Assembly: GCA_046483565.1 (NCBI GenBank)
Contig: JAWOCZ010000206.1
Coordinates: 1 to 20,964, forward strand
Reading direction: 5' to 3'
Source: T1Sed10-7 sp046483565
GTDB taxonomy: Bacteria; Actinomycetota; Nitriliruptoria; Nitriliruptorales; Nitriliruptoraceae
Length of the DNA: 20,964 nucleotides
In this document: positions 13,303 to 20,964 of the stretch, in pieces
Layout of the letters: each line of letters starts with the position of its first letter
How positions within the stretch are numbered: position 1 is the first letter of the stretch
Notes under the pieces: model-generated
The model's input: only the letters and a program-made list of their open reading frames with translations
Database searches by the model: none
Told to the model about the DNA's origin: nothing
Position numbers and translations under genes: made by a program

Positions 13303-15057
13303 CCGCAGGCCGTGCCAGGCCATGGCCGCCAGCTTGCGCGGATCGAGGTGGAGGGTCAGGTCGGCCAGCAGCGGTGACAGTCGATCCATCCGACGGTGGG
13401 TGTGCAGCCAGGGGGGTGTGACGGGGGGACGCCAAGGACCGTGGATCACGGTCTTCTCGATGTCCTCCAGCAGGAACGTGTTGTGCGCCGTTCCGCGGCC
13501 GGACTGGATGTCGCTCAGCTCGTTCCCGGCGTAGGCGCCCCACGGCGGGGAGACGAACACGAAGCTGATCCCCGCCCACACGTTCACCCCGACCGTGCCG
13601 TAGTGCAGCTGTTCCACCGCGCGGTCGACGGCAGCGGCGACCTCCGGGTCGGCCAGTGAGCGGGGATGGACGAGCAGGGTGGCCGACAGGTTCCCCCACA
13701 GCTGCTCGTTGCACCGGCGCACGGCCTCGTCGATGAACGCCGGCACCGACCGGGGCACGTCGAGGGCGGTCTCGCTGATCACCCCGCAGAAGGACTCGGT
13801 GGTGAACACCACGTCGTCAGCGGCTTCGGGATCCACGTCCGGGATCAGGGTGAAGGGCAGCCCGCCCTCCACCGCGTCGCTGAGCTGCTCTGCCTGCCGG
13901 TGCGCGGTCACGAACCGCTCGTAGCGCTCCTCTGCCCCGGGGTAGTAGAACTCCCGTGCGGTCGCCCGACGCAGCGAATCGCGGACCGCGTCCAGCAACG
14001 CCCGACGGCCGGCCCACGCCCGATGCTGGATGATGACGTCACCCGCCACGCAGTTGAACCCCGCGTTGTTGACCAGCATCGAAGCGATGTGATCGCCCTG
14101 GAAGGCGAGGTCCCGGTCGCTCCACGGTCCGGGGACGACGATCACCGGGCTGACGTCGCCGAGCTCGGAGGTGATGGGCACCTCGACGCGGGGCCGTCCC
14201 TCGGCCCGGCGCTGCTCGGCCTCGTCACCGGTCCCGAACACGATCGCGTCGTGGGTGCGGTCGGAGCCGGTGATGTGGATCGCAGCGATGTCGGGGTGCT
14301 CGGTGAGGTGACGGCCCACCTCGGCGCCACCGTGGACGATGCGGAGCAGGTCGGCATCGATCAGCGGCGCGAACGCCGCAGCCAGGTGTGGACCCAGGTA
14401 GGCGTTCACCGGGTTCATCTTGAGCACCACGACCCGGTCCAGGGCGAACAGCTGGTACAGCGCGTCCATGGGACCGATCGCGGAGACGTTGCCAGCGCCG
14501 AGCACGACCGCCACGCCCGGGACCCGTTCGTGGTCGGCGCGGTAGCTGCGGCCCATCCGCGTCCGGGCCTGATCGAGGGTCACGCCCGGCTGGAGCCAGG
14601 CCTCGGCGCTCAACCCCCGGTGGATCAGCTGATCCAGCCGGTCGCCAGGCACCACGTCGACGACGACCCTGGCCCCCTCGGTGCGCATCCTCGGCGGCTG
14701 GGGACTCCCGGTGGCGGCGATGTCGGTGAGCGTGGTGTGCAGCAGCTGGAGGTTGCGCAGCACGAAGTAGGGGCCCGTGCCCCAGTCCTCACCCGTGAGG
14801 TGGCTGTCGGGGGCGATGCCCTTGGCCGCGGCAGCGCTGGTGGCCCACCCGTGGGCGGCAGCGTGGGTCGTGTGCCGCAGTTCATCGAGGAGCGCGAGCC
14901 GCTCCGGGATGCCCGTGGTGCACCAGCGGGGGGCGCTGGCCCCGAGCTCGGCGATCACGGCATCGACCTCGGCCGGCGTCGCCGGACGATCGGGGGTGCC
15001 CACCGTCGTCGGCACGGTCGTGGTCCCGCTCGGGCTGGCTGGCACGGCCTCGCTCAT
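13297..15057 (-). CDS. Aldehyde dehydrogenase superfamily protein
   Basis: A 586-residue enzyme. ATG 15055-15057 is chosen because GGGAGAAGGG lies just upstream; the open frame before it is low-quality coding. The Rossmann/NAD region has VAVVLGAGNVSAIGP (182-196) and VVVLKMNPVNAYLGP (209-223), with K213 at the usual NAD-contact position, then IAAIHITGSDRTHD. The general-base Glu is likely E298 in TSELGD, and the nucleophile C336 in NNAGFNCVAGD. The oxidase motif ESFCGVISETALDVP lies further on. It is longer than the usual 480-500 residues because of about 80-100 extra N-terminal residues and a C-terminal segment with WLHTHRRMDRLSPLLADL. The substrate is unknown. It lies 127 bp downstream of the ABC transporter pair in the same direction and may have its own promoter. 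Confidence 0.85.
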   Translation of the reverse strand: MSEAVPASPSGTTTVPTTVGTPDRPATPAEVDAVIAELGASAPRWCTTGIPERLALLDELRHTTHAAAHGWATSAAAAKGIAPDSHLTGEDWGTGPYFVLRNLQLLHTTLTDIAATGSPQPPRMRTEGARVVVDVVPGDRLDQLIHRGLSAEAWLQPGVTLDQARTRMGRSYRADHERVPGVAVVLGAGNVSAIGPMDALYQLFALDRVVVLKMNPVNAYLGPHLAAAFAPLIDADLLRIVHGGAEVGRHLTEHPDIAAIHITGSDRTHDAIVFGTGDEAEQRRAEGRPRVEVPITSELGDVSPVIVVPGPWSDRDLAFQGDHIASMLVNNAGFNCVAGDVIIQHRAWAGRRALLDAVRDSLRRATAREFYYPGAEERYERFVTAHRQAEQLSDAVEGGLPFTLIPDVDPEAADDVVFTTESFCGVISETALDVPRSVPAFIDEAVRRCNEQLWGNLSATLLVHPRSLADPEVAAAVDRAVEQLHYGTVGVNVWAGISFVFVSPPWGAYAGNELSDIQSGRGTAHNTFLLEDIEKTVIHGPWRPPVTPPWLHTHRRMDRLSPLLADLTLHLDPRKLAAMAWHGLRG

Positions 15058-15123
15058 GGGTCCCTTCTCCCTCGTCGCCTCCCAGCGTAGGCGCGCGCGG
15101 ACGTGACAGCCGCAGCGACCGGC

Positions 15124-15137
15124 TCGTCCCGGGACGA
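15124..15137. promoter_or_regulatory. Perfect 14-bp palindrome upstream of the aldehyde dehydrogenase gene
   Basis: Tcgtcccgggacga is self-complementary with no loop and lies 67 bp before the aldehyde dehydrogenase ATG, inside the 127-bp gap from the ABC genes. It could be an operator for a dimeric repressor, but palindromes also arise by chance in GC-rich DNA. No regulator gene is adjacent. Confidence 0.3.
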
Positions 15138-15184
15138 CCCGGCGGCCGCCGGCCCATCGGTCGCCACACGGCGAGCGGCGGAGC

Positions 15185-17023
15185 TCAGGGCGCGGTCGCC
15201 ACTCCCCGGGTCCAGCTCGCGTGCAGCGCCCCGTAGACCCCGCCCTCGGCGACGAGCTCGTCGTGGTGACCCCGCTGGACCATCCGGCCCGCATCGAAGA
15301 CCAGCACCTCGTCGGCCGCTTCAGCGGTGGACAAACGGTGTGCGATCGTGACGGTCGTGCGACCCGAGGTCAGCCCCACCAGGGCGCGCTGGGTGCGCAC
15401 CTCGGTGGCTGGGTCCACCGCCGAGGTGGCCTCGTCGAGCACGAGCAGGTCGGGGTTGGCCACGTAGGCGCGCGCCAGGGCGACCAGCTGCCGCTCGCCG
15501 GCGGAGAGTGACCCGCCACGCTCGCCAACCCGTGTCCCCAGATGATCGGGGAGCTCCGCGACCCAGTCGCTCAGACCCAGTTCGAGGAAAGCGAGGGCGA
15601 GATCGTCGTCGGTCAGGTCGTCGCGCCCCATCCGCACGTTGTCGGCGATCGTGCCGTCGAACAGGGCCCCGTCCTGGGGCACCATGACGACCCGGCGGCG
15701 CAGCGAGGCGAACCGCACCTGGTCGACGGGCACCTCGTCGAGCAGCACGCGCCCCTCGGGCGGGTCCATCAGGCGGGTGAGCAGCTTCGCGAACGTCGTC
15801 TTGCCCGAGCCGGTCTCGCCGACCACCGCGACCCGGGTCCGTGGTGCGATCTCCAGCGTGACGTCGTCGAGGACCACCGGCCCGCTGGCGGCCCGCCCGG
15901 TCTCCCCCGGGCGCGGATAGCGGAAGCTGACGTGGTCGAACCGGATGCCGACCGGGCCCGGCGGCAGGTCACGACCGTCCTCGCCCGGGTCGGCGACGTC
16001 GGGCTCGAGATCCAGCACGTCCAGGACGCGCCGCCACCCGGCGACCGCGGTCTGGCCCTCGTTGATCACCTCGGCGGCGATCAGCACCGGGTCGACGAAC
16101 AGGGTGATCAGGAACAGGAAAGCGAGCACCGTCCCGACGCTCACCTGGTCGTCGACGCCGAGCAGGACCCCTCCCACCACGGCCACCGCCGTGGCCAGGG
16201 CCCCGAACGCCTCACCGGTGCCGGAGAACGTCGCCGAGTAGGTGCCGGCGTGCACGGCGGCGCGACGGTGGTCCTCGATGCGTTCGTTCAGGCGTGCCTG
16301 CGTGCGGCCCTCGATCCCGTAGGCGCGGATCACGGGTGCCCCGACGACGGTCTCGGCCAGTGCGCCGAGCATCGCCCCGACCCGCTCCCGGACCAGGAGG
16401 TAGGCGACCGTGAGCCGGCGCTGGAACCATCGGGCGCCGATCATGAAGGGCACGAAGACGATCAGGACCAGGACGGTGAGCCGCCACGAGTAGAGCAACA
16501 TCACCAGCGTGGCCACGGTGAGCTGGCCCACGCTGGTGATGAGGTTCAGGCCGGCCCACTGCATGAAGCGGCTGATCTCGTCGATGTCCGAGGTCACCCG
16601 GGACACCAGGGAGCCACGCTGCTGCGTCGCCTGGTGCAGCATCGACAGATCGTGGATGTGGCGGAAGGCCCTGACACGCAGCGCCGACAGCGCGCTCTCG
16701 ACCACGGCCGCCAGCCGGTAGTTCATGGCGCCACTGGCCAGCGCCGTGACCAGGACCGCGACGAAGGCGCCACCGACGATCCAGGCGACCGCGTCCAGGT
16801 CCAGTCCCGTGCCGCCCTGGAGGCCGTCGTCGATCGTGCGCTGGATCGCCACCGGCACGATGGCGCGGCCGGCCGTCGCGACCAGGGCGAGCAGCATCGT
16901 CACCGCGAGGCCGACCCTGAGCTCGGGGGAGAGCGCCAGGCCACGGCGCAGCGTCCGCCAGGCCCCCTCGGGTCGCGCACCGCCCGCTGCCGGTTTCCCT
17001 GTCACCTCATCCTCGTGGCTCAC
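15185..17023 (-). CDS. ABC exporter half-transporter, canonical-ATPase subunit
   Basis: A 612-residue transmembrane-plus-ATPase protein of the type-IV exporter (MsbA/BmrCD-like) family. The membrane domain covers about 35-330, with hydrophobic segments such as VGLAVTMLLALVATAGRAIV and LVTALASGAMNY. The ATPase domain (about 350-600) has Walker A GETGSGKTT, Q-loop MVPQDGALFDG, Walker B LLVLDEATSAVD with catalytic Glu, and H-loop TIAHRLST. Its signature is LSAGE rather than LSGGQ. The GTG start at 17021-17023 overlaps the upstream subunit's stop by 4 nt (GTGA). With that partner it most likely forms a heterodimer, in which this subunit supplies the intact Walker B/H residues. Substrate is unknown. 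The layout recalls the paired actinobacterial exporters of the Rv1272c/Rv1273c kind, though closeness was not tested. Confidence 0.93.
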   Translation of the reverse strand: MSHEDEVTGKPAAGGARPEGAWRTLRRGLALSPELRVGLAVTMLLALVATAGRAIVPVAIQRTIDDGLQGGTGLDLDAVAWIVGGAFVAVLVTALASGAMNYRLAAVVESALSALRVRAFRHIHDLSMLHQATQQRGSLVSRVTSDIDEISRFMQWAGLNLITSVGQLTVATLVMLLYSWRLTVLVLIVFVPFMIGARWFQRRLTVAYLLVRERVGAMLGALAETVVGAPVIRAYGIEGRTQARLNERIEDHRRAAVHAGTYSATFSGTGEAFGALATAVAVVGGVLLGVDDQVSVGTVLAFLFLITLFVDPVLIAAEVINEGQTAVAGWRRVLDVLDLEPDVADPGEDGRDLPPGPVGIRFDHVSFRYPRPGETGRAASGPVVLDDVTLEIAPRTRVAVVGETGSGKTTFAKLLTRLMDPPEGRVLLDEVPVDQVRFASLRRRVVMVPQDGALFDGTIADNVRMGRDDLTDDDLALAFLELGLSDWVAELPDHLGTRVGERGGSLSAGERQLVALARAYVANPDLLVLDEATSAVDPATEVRTQRALVGLTSGRTTVTIAHRLSTAEAADEVLVFDAGRMVQRGHHDELVAEGGVYGALHASWTRGVATAP

Positions 17024-18966
17024 GACGCACCACCGGCCTCGGACTGCTGCACCACCTCGCGCTCGCGGGCCTCCTCCTCGTAGGCGGTGACGAGGTGCCG
17101 GTAGGCGGGCACGGTCGCCACCAGCTGCTCGTGGGTGCCGCGGGCGGCGACCACCCCCTCGTGGACGAACACCACCTCGTCGGCCAGCACGATCGAACCC
17201 TGGCGGTAGGCGACGACCACCACGGTGGACGGCAGGTCCGCCGTGGCGAGGCCCCGCAGGATGTCCGACTCCACCGAGGGATCCACCGCCGAGGTGGCGT
17301 CGTCGAGGACCAACAGGCGAGGCGACCGCACCAGGGCCCGGGCGAGCGCGATGCGCTGACGCTGACCACCCGACAGGCTCGCCCCCCGCTCACCCACCGG
17401 CGTGTCGTACCCGGCCTCCAGGGCGGTGATGAAGTCGTGGGCCTGCGCGAGGCGGGCGGCCGCCTCCACCGTGTCGTGGGGCATCTCGGCACCCAGCGTG
17501 ATGTTGTCACGGACGGTGTCGTCGAAGAGGAACGCGTCCTGGAAGACGATGGCGACGTGCTCGGCGAGTTGTTCGCGGGCCAGGTCCGGAAGCGCCAGCT
17601 CGTCGAAACCTATGCGGCCCTGGTCGGGGTCGTAGAGGCGGACCAGCAGTGAGGCGATGGTCGACTTCCCGGAGCCGGTGGCACCGACCAGGGCCACGGT
17701 CCGGCCGGCGGCGACGTCGAAGGTGATCGCATCGATCCCCCGGCGGTGATCGGTGGTGTCCACCACCGACGCGTGCCGTCCGGTCGTGGCGTCGGTCAGG
17801 CCGGCAGGGACGGTCACCGCGGCCACCTCGGCTGACGAGCCGTCCAGGCGCTCCCGGTCCGAGGTCGGGTGGCGGAAGCCCACCTCGGTCATCGCCGCTG
17901 CCGCGCCTCCCTCCCCGTCGCCCTGGGCAGCTCCGTAGGCCATCCTGTCCGTCGCCGCCAGGACGCGTGAGACCCGATCCCACCCCACCACCGCGCGCGG
18001 CAACTCGCCGAGGAACCAGCCGAAGACCCGCACGGGCAGCGCGACGAGGCGGAACAGGTAGGCGAACTGCACCAGGTCCCCGGGGGTCAGCGCCCCGTCA
18101 CGGACGCGGTAGGCGCCCACCAGGAGCACGAGCAGGATCCCGACGTTGGGCAGCGCTTCGATGACGGGATCGAAGAACGCCCTGAGGCGCCCCACCCGGA
18201 TCATCTTGTCGCGCAGGTCGTGCGAGATGGCGCGGAATCGTGCCTCCTCCGCGCCCTCCCGACCGAGGGTCTTGACCACCAGCGCAGCGTCGAAGGACTC
18301 GTGCGCGACCTCGGAGACCTCCGATCGCGCCTGCTGTGCCACAGTGGCCGCCGACCGCATCCGCCGTTGGTAGAACCAGTTGGCGAACCCGAGCAGCGGA
18401 CCGATGGCGAACCCGATGGCGGCGAGCGCGGGATCGGTGACGATGAGCAGCCCGGCGGTGATCACCAGAAGCACGCTCGCCCCGACGGCCATCGGCAGCG
18501 GCGCCGCCACGAAGAACGCGGACTCGACGTCCGCGTTGGCGTTGGAGAGCAGCTCGCCGGTCGGATGTCGTCGGTGCCAGGTGATCGGCAACTCGAGGTA
18601 CCGACGGGTCACCTTGCGGCGGTACTGGGACTGCAGGCTGAACTGCGCGTAGTAGGCCCCGAGGCGGCGTCCGACGACCCCGATCGCCTTGGCGAGCGCG
18701 ACCCCCAGGATCAGGAGAACGGCGAGGAGCACGAGCCCGCGGTCGATCGTGCCCGTCTCGAAGGTGGGGATCAGGACCTCGTCGGTCACCCAGCCCAGCA
18801 CGAGCGCGGACAGGACCATCATGACCGCGTACAGCAGCGATCCCGCGATGCCGACGGTGAAGGGCCGCGGTGCCGAAGCCAGGGCGACGCCGGTCACGCG
18901 CAGGCCACGTCGCAGCAACCCGTCCTCGGACGGCTCAGGTGGCGTGGGGCGGTCGGTGGAGGTCAT
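17020..18966 (-). CDS. ABC exporter half-transporter, degenerate-ATPase subunit
   Basis: A 648-residue protein from ATG 18964-18966. An open frame extends to a GTG at 19032, but a hairpin lies in that stretch and no Shine-Dalgarno supports it, so the ATG is preferred. The membrane domain covers about 20-340. The ATPase domain has Walker A GATGSGKST, Q-loop VFQDAFLFDD, a perfect LSGGQRQRIALARAL signature and Walker B LLVLDDATSAVD, in which Asp replaces the catalytic Glu. Its H-loop reads VAYRQGSI, with Tyr for His. These changes mark the degenerate site of heterodimeric exporters. About 45 unusual residues are inserted between the first NBD strand (VGFRHPTSD) and the segment before Walker A. 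It is the first gene of a two-gene transcription unit downstream of the RNase gene. Confidence 0.93.
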   Translation of the reverse strand: MTSTDRPTPPEPSEDGLLRRGLRVTGVALASAPRPFTVGIAGSLLYAVMMVLSALVLGWVTDEVLIPTFETGTIDRGLVLLAVLLILGVALAKAIGVVGRRLGAYYAQFSLQSQYRRKVTRRYLELPITWHRRHPTGELLSNANADVESAFFVAAPLPMAVGASVLLVITAGLLIVTDPALAAIGFAIGPLLGFANWFYQRRMRSAATVAQQARSEVSEVAHESFDAALVVKTLGREGAEEARFRAISHDLRDKMIRVGRLRAFFDPVIEALPNVGILLVLLVGAYRVRDGALTPGDLVQFAYLFRLVALPVRVFGWFLGELPRAVVGWDRVSRVLAATDRMAYGAAQGDGEGGAAAAMTEVGFRHPTSDRERLDGSSAEVAAVTVPAGLTDATTGRHASVVDTTDHRRGIDAITFDVAAGRTVALVGATGSGKSTIASLLVRLYDPDQGRIGFDELALPDLAREQLAEHVAIVFQDAFLFDDTVRDNITLGAEMPHDTVEAAARLAQAHDFITALEAGYDTPVGERGASLSGGQRQRIALARALVRSPRLLVLDDATSAVDPSVESDILRGLATADLPSTVVVVAYRQGSIVLADEVVFVHEGVVAARGTHEQLVATVPAYRHLVTAYEEEAREREVVQQSEAGGAS

Positions 18967-18993
18967 CCCCACGAGGGTAACCAGCCACCGCCG

Positions 18994-19030
18994 GGTCTCT
19001 CGACCTCGGATGTCTCGATAGCAAGAGACC
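18994..19030 (-). terminator. Candidate hairpin after the RNase E/G gene
   Basis: Ggtctct (18994-19000) and agagacc (19024-19030) are perfect inverted repeats around 23 nt, with partial extension by ccgg. On the minus strand it is 39 nt past the RNase stop and 28 nt before the ABC ATG. There is no U-tract. It may be a terminator or a leader element of the ABC genes. Confidence 0.4.
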
Positions 19031-19068
19031 ACCCGGCGCAGCGGTCGCCCCCGCCGCGCCGAGGTCGG

Positions 19069-20964
19069 TCACTCGAGCTCGCTGACGAGCCCACGACCCT
19101 CGCAGGCGTCGCAGGAGTGGCTGAAGGACTCGAGCAGCCCCTGACTGACGTTCTTGCGGGTCATCTGGACCAGGCCGAGCTTGGACACCTCCGACACCCG
19201 TGTCTTGGTGCGATCGCGCAACAGCTCCCGCTTGAGACGGCGCACCACCTGCTCCTGGTTCGCCTTGAGCAGCATGTCGATGAAGTCGATCACGATGATG
19301 CCGCCCATGTCGCGCAGCCGGAGCTGACGCACGATCTCATCGGCCGCCTCGAGGTTGGTCCGCAGGACGATCTCCTCCAGGTTCGTGTCCTTGTTCCCGG
19401 TGAAGCGACCTGTGTTCACGTCGATGACCTTCATCGCCTCCGTCGACTCGATGATCAGGTACCCGCCTGAGGGCAGCCAGACCTTGCGCCCCATGGCCTT
19501 GCGCAGCTGTTCGCGGACGTCGTAGGCCTCGAACAGCGACGGGAGCTCGGCGCGTCGGGCAGCGGCAGCCGCGAGGTCCACCCGGCCGAGGAGACGGTCA
19601 TCCCCTTCGGCGTCCCCGGTGGCGGGGCCGTCCGCCCCGACCGCAGCATCCGGCTCCTCGCCGGCCTCCGGCGCGGCGTCCGTCTCGCCGTCACCCTCGG
19701 GCCCGGAGCTGTCCGTCTCGTGACCGTCGCTGTCGGCCGCGGCGGACGCCGCGCTGGGCGCGGCTTGATCGGGCGCAGCATCGCCCGGTGCGGCCTCGGC
19801 GTGGCTCGCCGCATCGTCCGCGGGCTCGAGGGTCGCCGCATCGTTCGCGGGCTCGAGGGCCGGCGCATCGTTCGCGGGCTCGAGGGCCGGCGCGCCGGCG
19901 GCGCGCGCTCGGGCATCCGCCGTGGGTGCACCGTAGAGCTCCACCTTCTCGAGCAGCTCGGGGGCGACCTGGTCGAGGTAACCGCGGACCTGGCGGTAGA
20001 GGTCCTCGTCGTCGACGATCGCCCGCTCGAACTCCGGCCCGAAGTTGTCGCGGATCACCTTCACGACCAGCGGTGGCTCCTCGTAGACCGCGGTCAGTGC
20101 CTTGGCGTCCGCGGCGGCCTGCTCCACCCGTGCCCACTTGGCCAACAACCGTTCGACGTCAGCGGTGATCTGCTCCTCGCTCGCGCCCTCGGCCGCGGTC
20201 CTGACGATGATCCCGTGCTCGGTCGGCTTGATCCGCTTCACGATCCGACGGAGACGATCACGCTCCTTGTCGGTGAGCTTGCGGGAGATGCCGAACAGAT
20301 CGGAGTTGGGGGCGAGCACCATGTAGCGGCCCGCGAGCGAGAGGCGCATCGTGAGCCGGGGCCCCTTGGAACCCATCGGGTCCTTGGTGACCTGCACGAG
20401 CACCTTCTGGCCCGGCTTGAGGGCGTTCTCGATGCGCTGGGCCTCGCCCTCCTCGAGGTCGAGCTCGTCGTAGAGGACCTCGCCGGCGTAGAGCACCCCG
20501 TTGCGGCCCTTGCCGATGTCGAGGAACGCCGCCTCCATCCCGGGCAGCACGTTCTGGACGCGCGCCATGTAGATGTTGCCGACGAAGGTCACGTCCTCCT
20601 TGCGGGTGACGTAGTGCTCCACGACCGTGCGGTCCTCCAGGACCGCGATCTGGGTCCGGTCCTGGCGTGAGGTGACCAGCATCGTGCGGGGCGGACCCTC
20701 CAGGATCGCGCGCCGCACCTCCTCGGATACCCCGCCGGTGCGCTGGTGCGGGCGACGTCCCCCGTTGCCGCCACCACCGCCTCCGGGTCGGCGGGACCCG
20801 CGCTTGGCGGCCAGGCGGGTGCCCCCCTTGGCGATGGCGTCCTCGACCGCACGATCCTCCTGGCGTGAGGCTCCAGCGTCATCGTCCTCGGTGTCGCGGT
20901 CCCCGTCGCCGTCACGCCCACTGCCACGTCCTGAACGGGTGCGTCCCGAGGGCCGTGAGGAGGA
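19069..20964 (-). CDS. rne: Ribonuclease E/G (5' end beyond the right edge)
   Basis: The stop is at 19069-19071 and the frame is open to the window edge, so the gene is partial at its 5' end; a GTG at 20718 exists, but coding continues upstream. The upstream part is an Arg/Gly/Asp-rich extension (GGGGGNGGRRP and DGDGDRDTDEDD), as in actinobacterial RNase E. Numbering from the codon at 20718, the S1-containing N-terminus is TMLVTSRQDRTQIAV and VGNIYMARVQNVLPGMEAAFLDIG. The catalytic core holds metal-binding Asp in MKVIDVNTGRFTG and in IIVIDFIDM. The zinc-link CDACEGRG sits at the very C-terminus, with no scaffold domain after it. Residues 263-392 are an Ala/Asp/Glu/Pro-rich insert absent from typical members. 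The enzyme cuts single-stranded RNA in mRNA turnover and rRNA processing. Often rplU follows; here the ABC pair does. Confidence 0.93.
   Translation of the reverse strand, partial: SSSRPSGRTRSGRGSGRDGDGDRDTEDDDAGASRQEDRAVEDAIAKGGTRLAAKRGSRRPGGGGGGNGGRRPHQRTGGVSEEVRRAILEGPPRTMLVTSRQDRTQIAVLEDRTVVEHYVTRKEDVTFVGNIYMARVQNVLPGMEAAFLDIGKGRNGVLYAGEVLYDELDLEEGEAQRIENALKPGQKVLVQVTKDPMGSKGPRLTMRLSLAGRYMVLAPNSDLFGISRKLTDKERDRLRRIVKRIKPTEHGIIVRTAAEGASEEQITADVERLLAKWARVEQAAADAKALTAVYEEPPLVVKVIRDNFGPEFERAIVDDEDLYRQVRGYLDQVAPELLEKVELYGAPTADARARAAGAPALEPANDAPALEPANDAATLEPADDAASHAEAAPGDAAPDQAAPSAASAAADSDGHETDSSGPEGDGETDAAPEAGEEPDAAVGADGPATGDAEGDDRLLGRVDLAAAAARRAELPSLFEAYDVREQLRKAMGRKVWLPSGGYLIIESTEAMKVIDVNTGRFTGNKDTNLEEIVLRTNLEAADEIVRQLRLRDMGGIIVIDFIDMLLKANQEQVVRRLKRELLRDRTKTRVSEVSKLGLVQMTRKNVSQGLLESFSHSCDACEGRGLVSELE
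19543..19932 (-). other. Low-complexity insert within the RNase E/G catalytic region
   Basis: The segment codes for about 130 residues between VELY and PSLFEAYD, which are nearly contiguous in typical RNase E/G. It holds three ALEPANDA-like repeats, then an Ala/Asp/Glu/Pro/Gly-rich stretch, and ends with RLLGRVDLAAAAARRAEL. It keeps the reading frame and both flanks remain well conserved, so it is a tolerated disordered insertion rather than a frameshift. Confidence 0.85.

Noticed and set aside
15542..17083. 513-codon open frame on plus strand over the ABC gene
   Set aside because: Antisense shadow rich in His, Asp and Gln; the minus strand has all ABC motifs.

Overview
The window is very GC-rich and reads as a chromosomal segment of an actinobacterium (Actinomycetota). 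The evidence is the rne / rplU-rpmA-obgE-proB gene set, many GTG starts, a Suc/Fer-like protein, and an RNase E/G with an Arg/Gly-rich N-terminal extension. A deep-branching lineage is possible, but I cannot name a genus from sequence alone. No tRNA, rRNA, CRISPR array, transposase or integrase was seen.

Left part (1-8656): a tandemly duplicated, apparently undescribed module of about 5 kb. Each unit has a secreted Ser/Pro/Asp-repeat protein, an APH-fold phosphotransferase-like protein on the minus strand, and a divergent plus-strand operon of OmpR-family response regulator, membrane histidine kinase and a small membrane-anchored protein. Unit 2 (about 3630-8656) is intact, and its small protein ends in a long DDDDR-type acidic tail. 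Unit 1 (left edge to about 3630) is decayed. Its response regulator has shrunk to 46 codons by an in-frame deletion, and its small protein has lost the acidic tail and runs antisense into a 72-bp copy of the 3' end of proB. Its kinase and phosphotransferase remain open and keep their motifs. Both divergent promoter regions carry three direct repeats at 11-bp spacing, the pattern expected of OmpR/PhoB-type operators.

Centre (8657-11941, minus strand): rplU, rpmA, obgE and proB, transcribed right to left. A strong hairpin lies between rpmA and obgE, and obgE and proB overlap by 4 nt.

Right part (11942-20964): a Suc/Fer-like (thioredoxin-like ferredoxin) gene on plus. On minus lie a long aldehyde-dehydrogenase-superfamily gene, a coupled pair of ABC exporter half-transporters with heterodimer signatures, and an RNase E/G gene that runs off the right edge. 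The RNase has an insert of about 130 residues within its catalytic region. About 7 kb of other genes separate this RNase gene from rplU, although the two are often neighbours in other actinobacteria.
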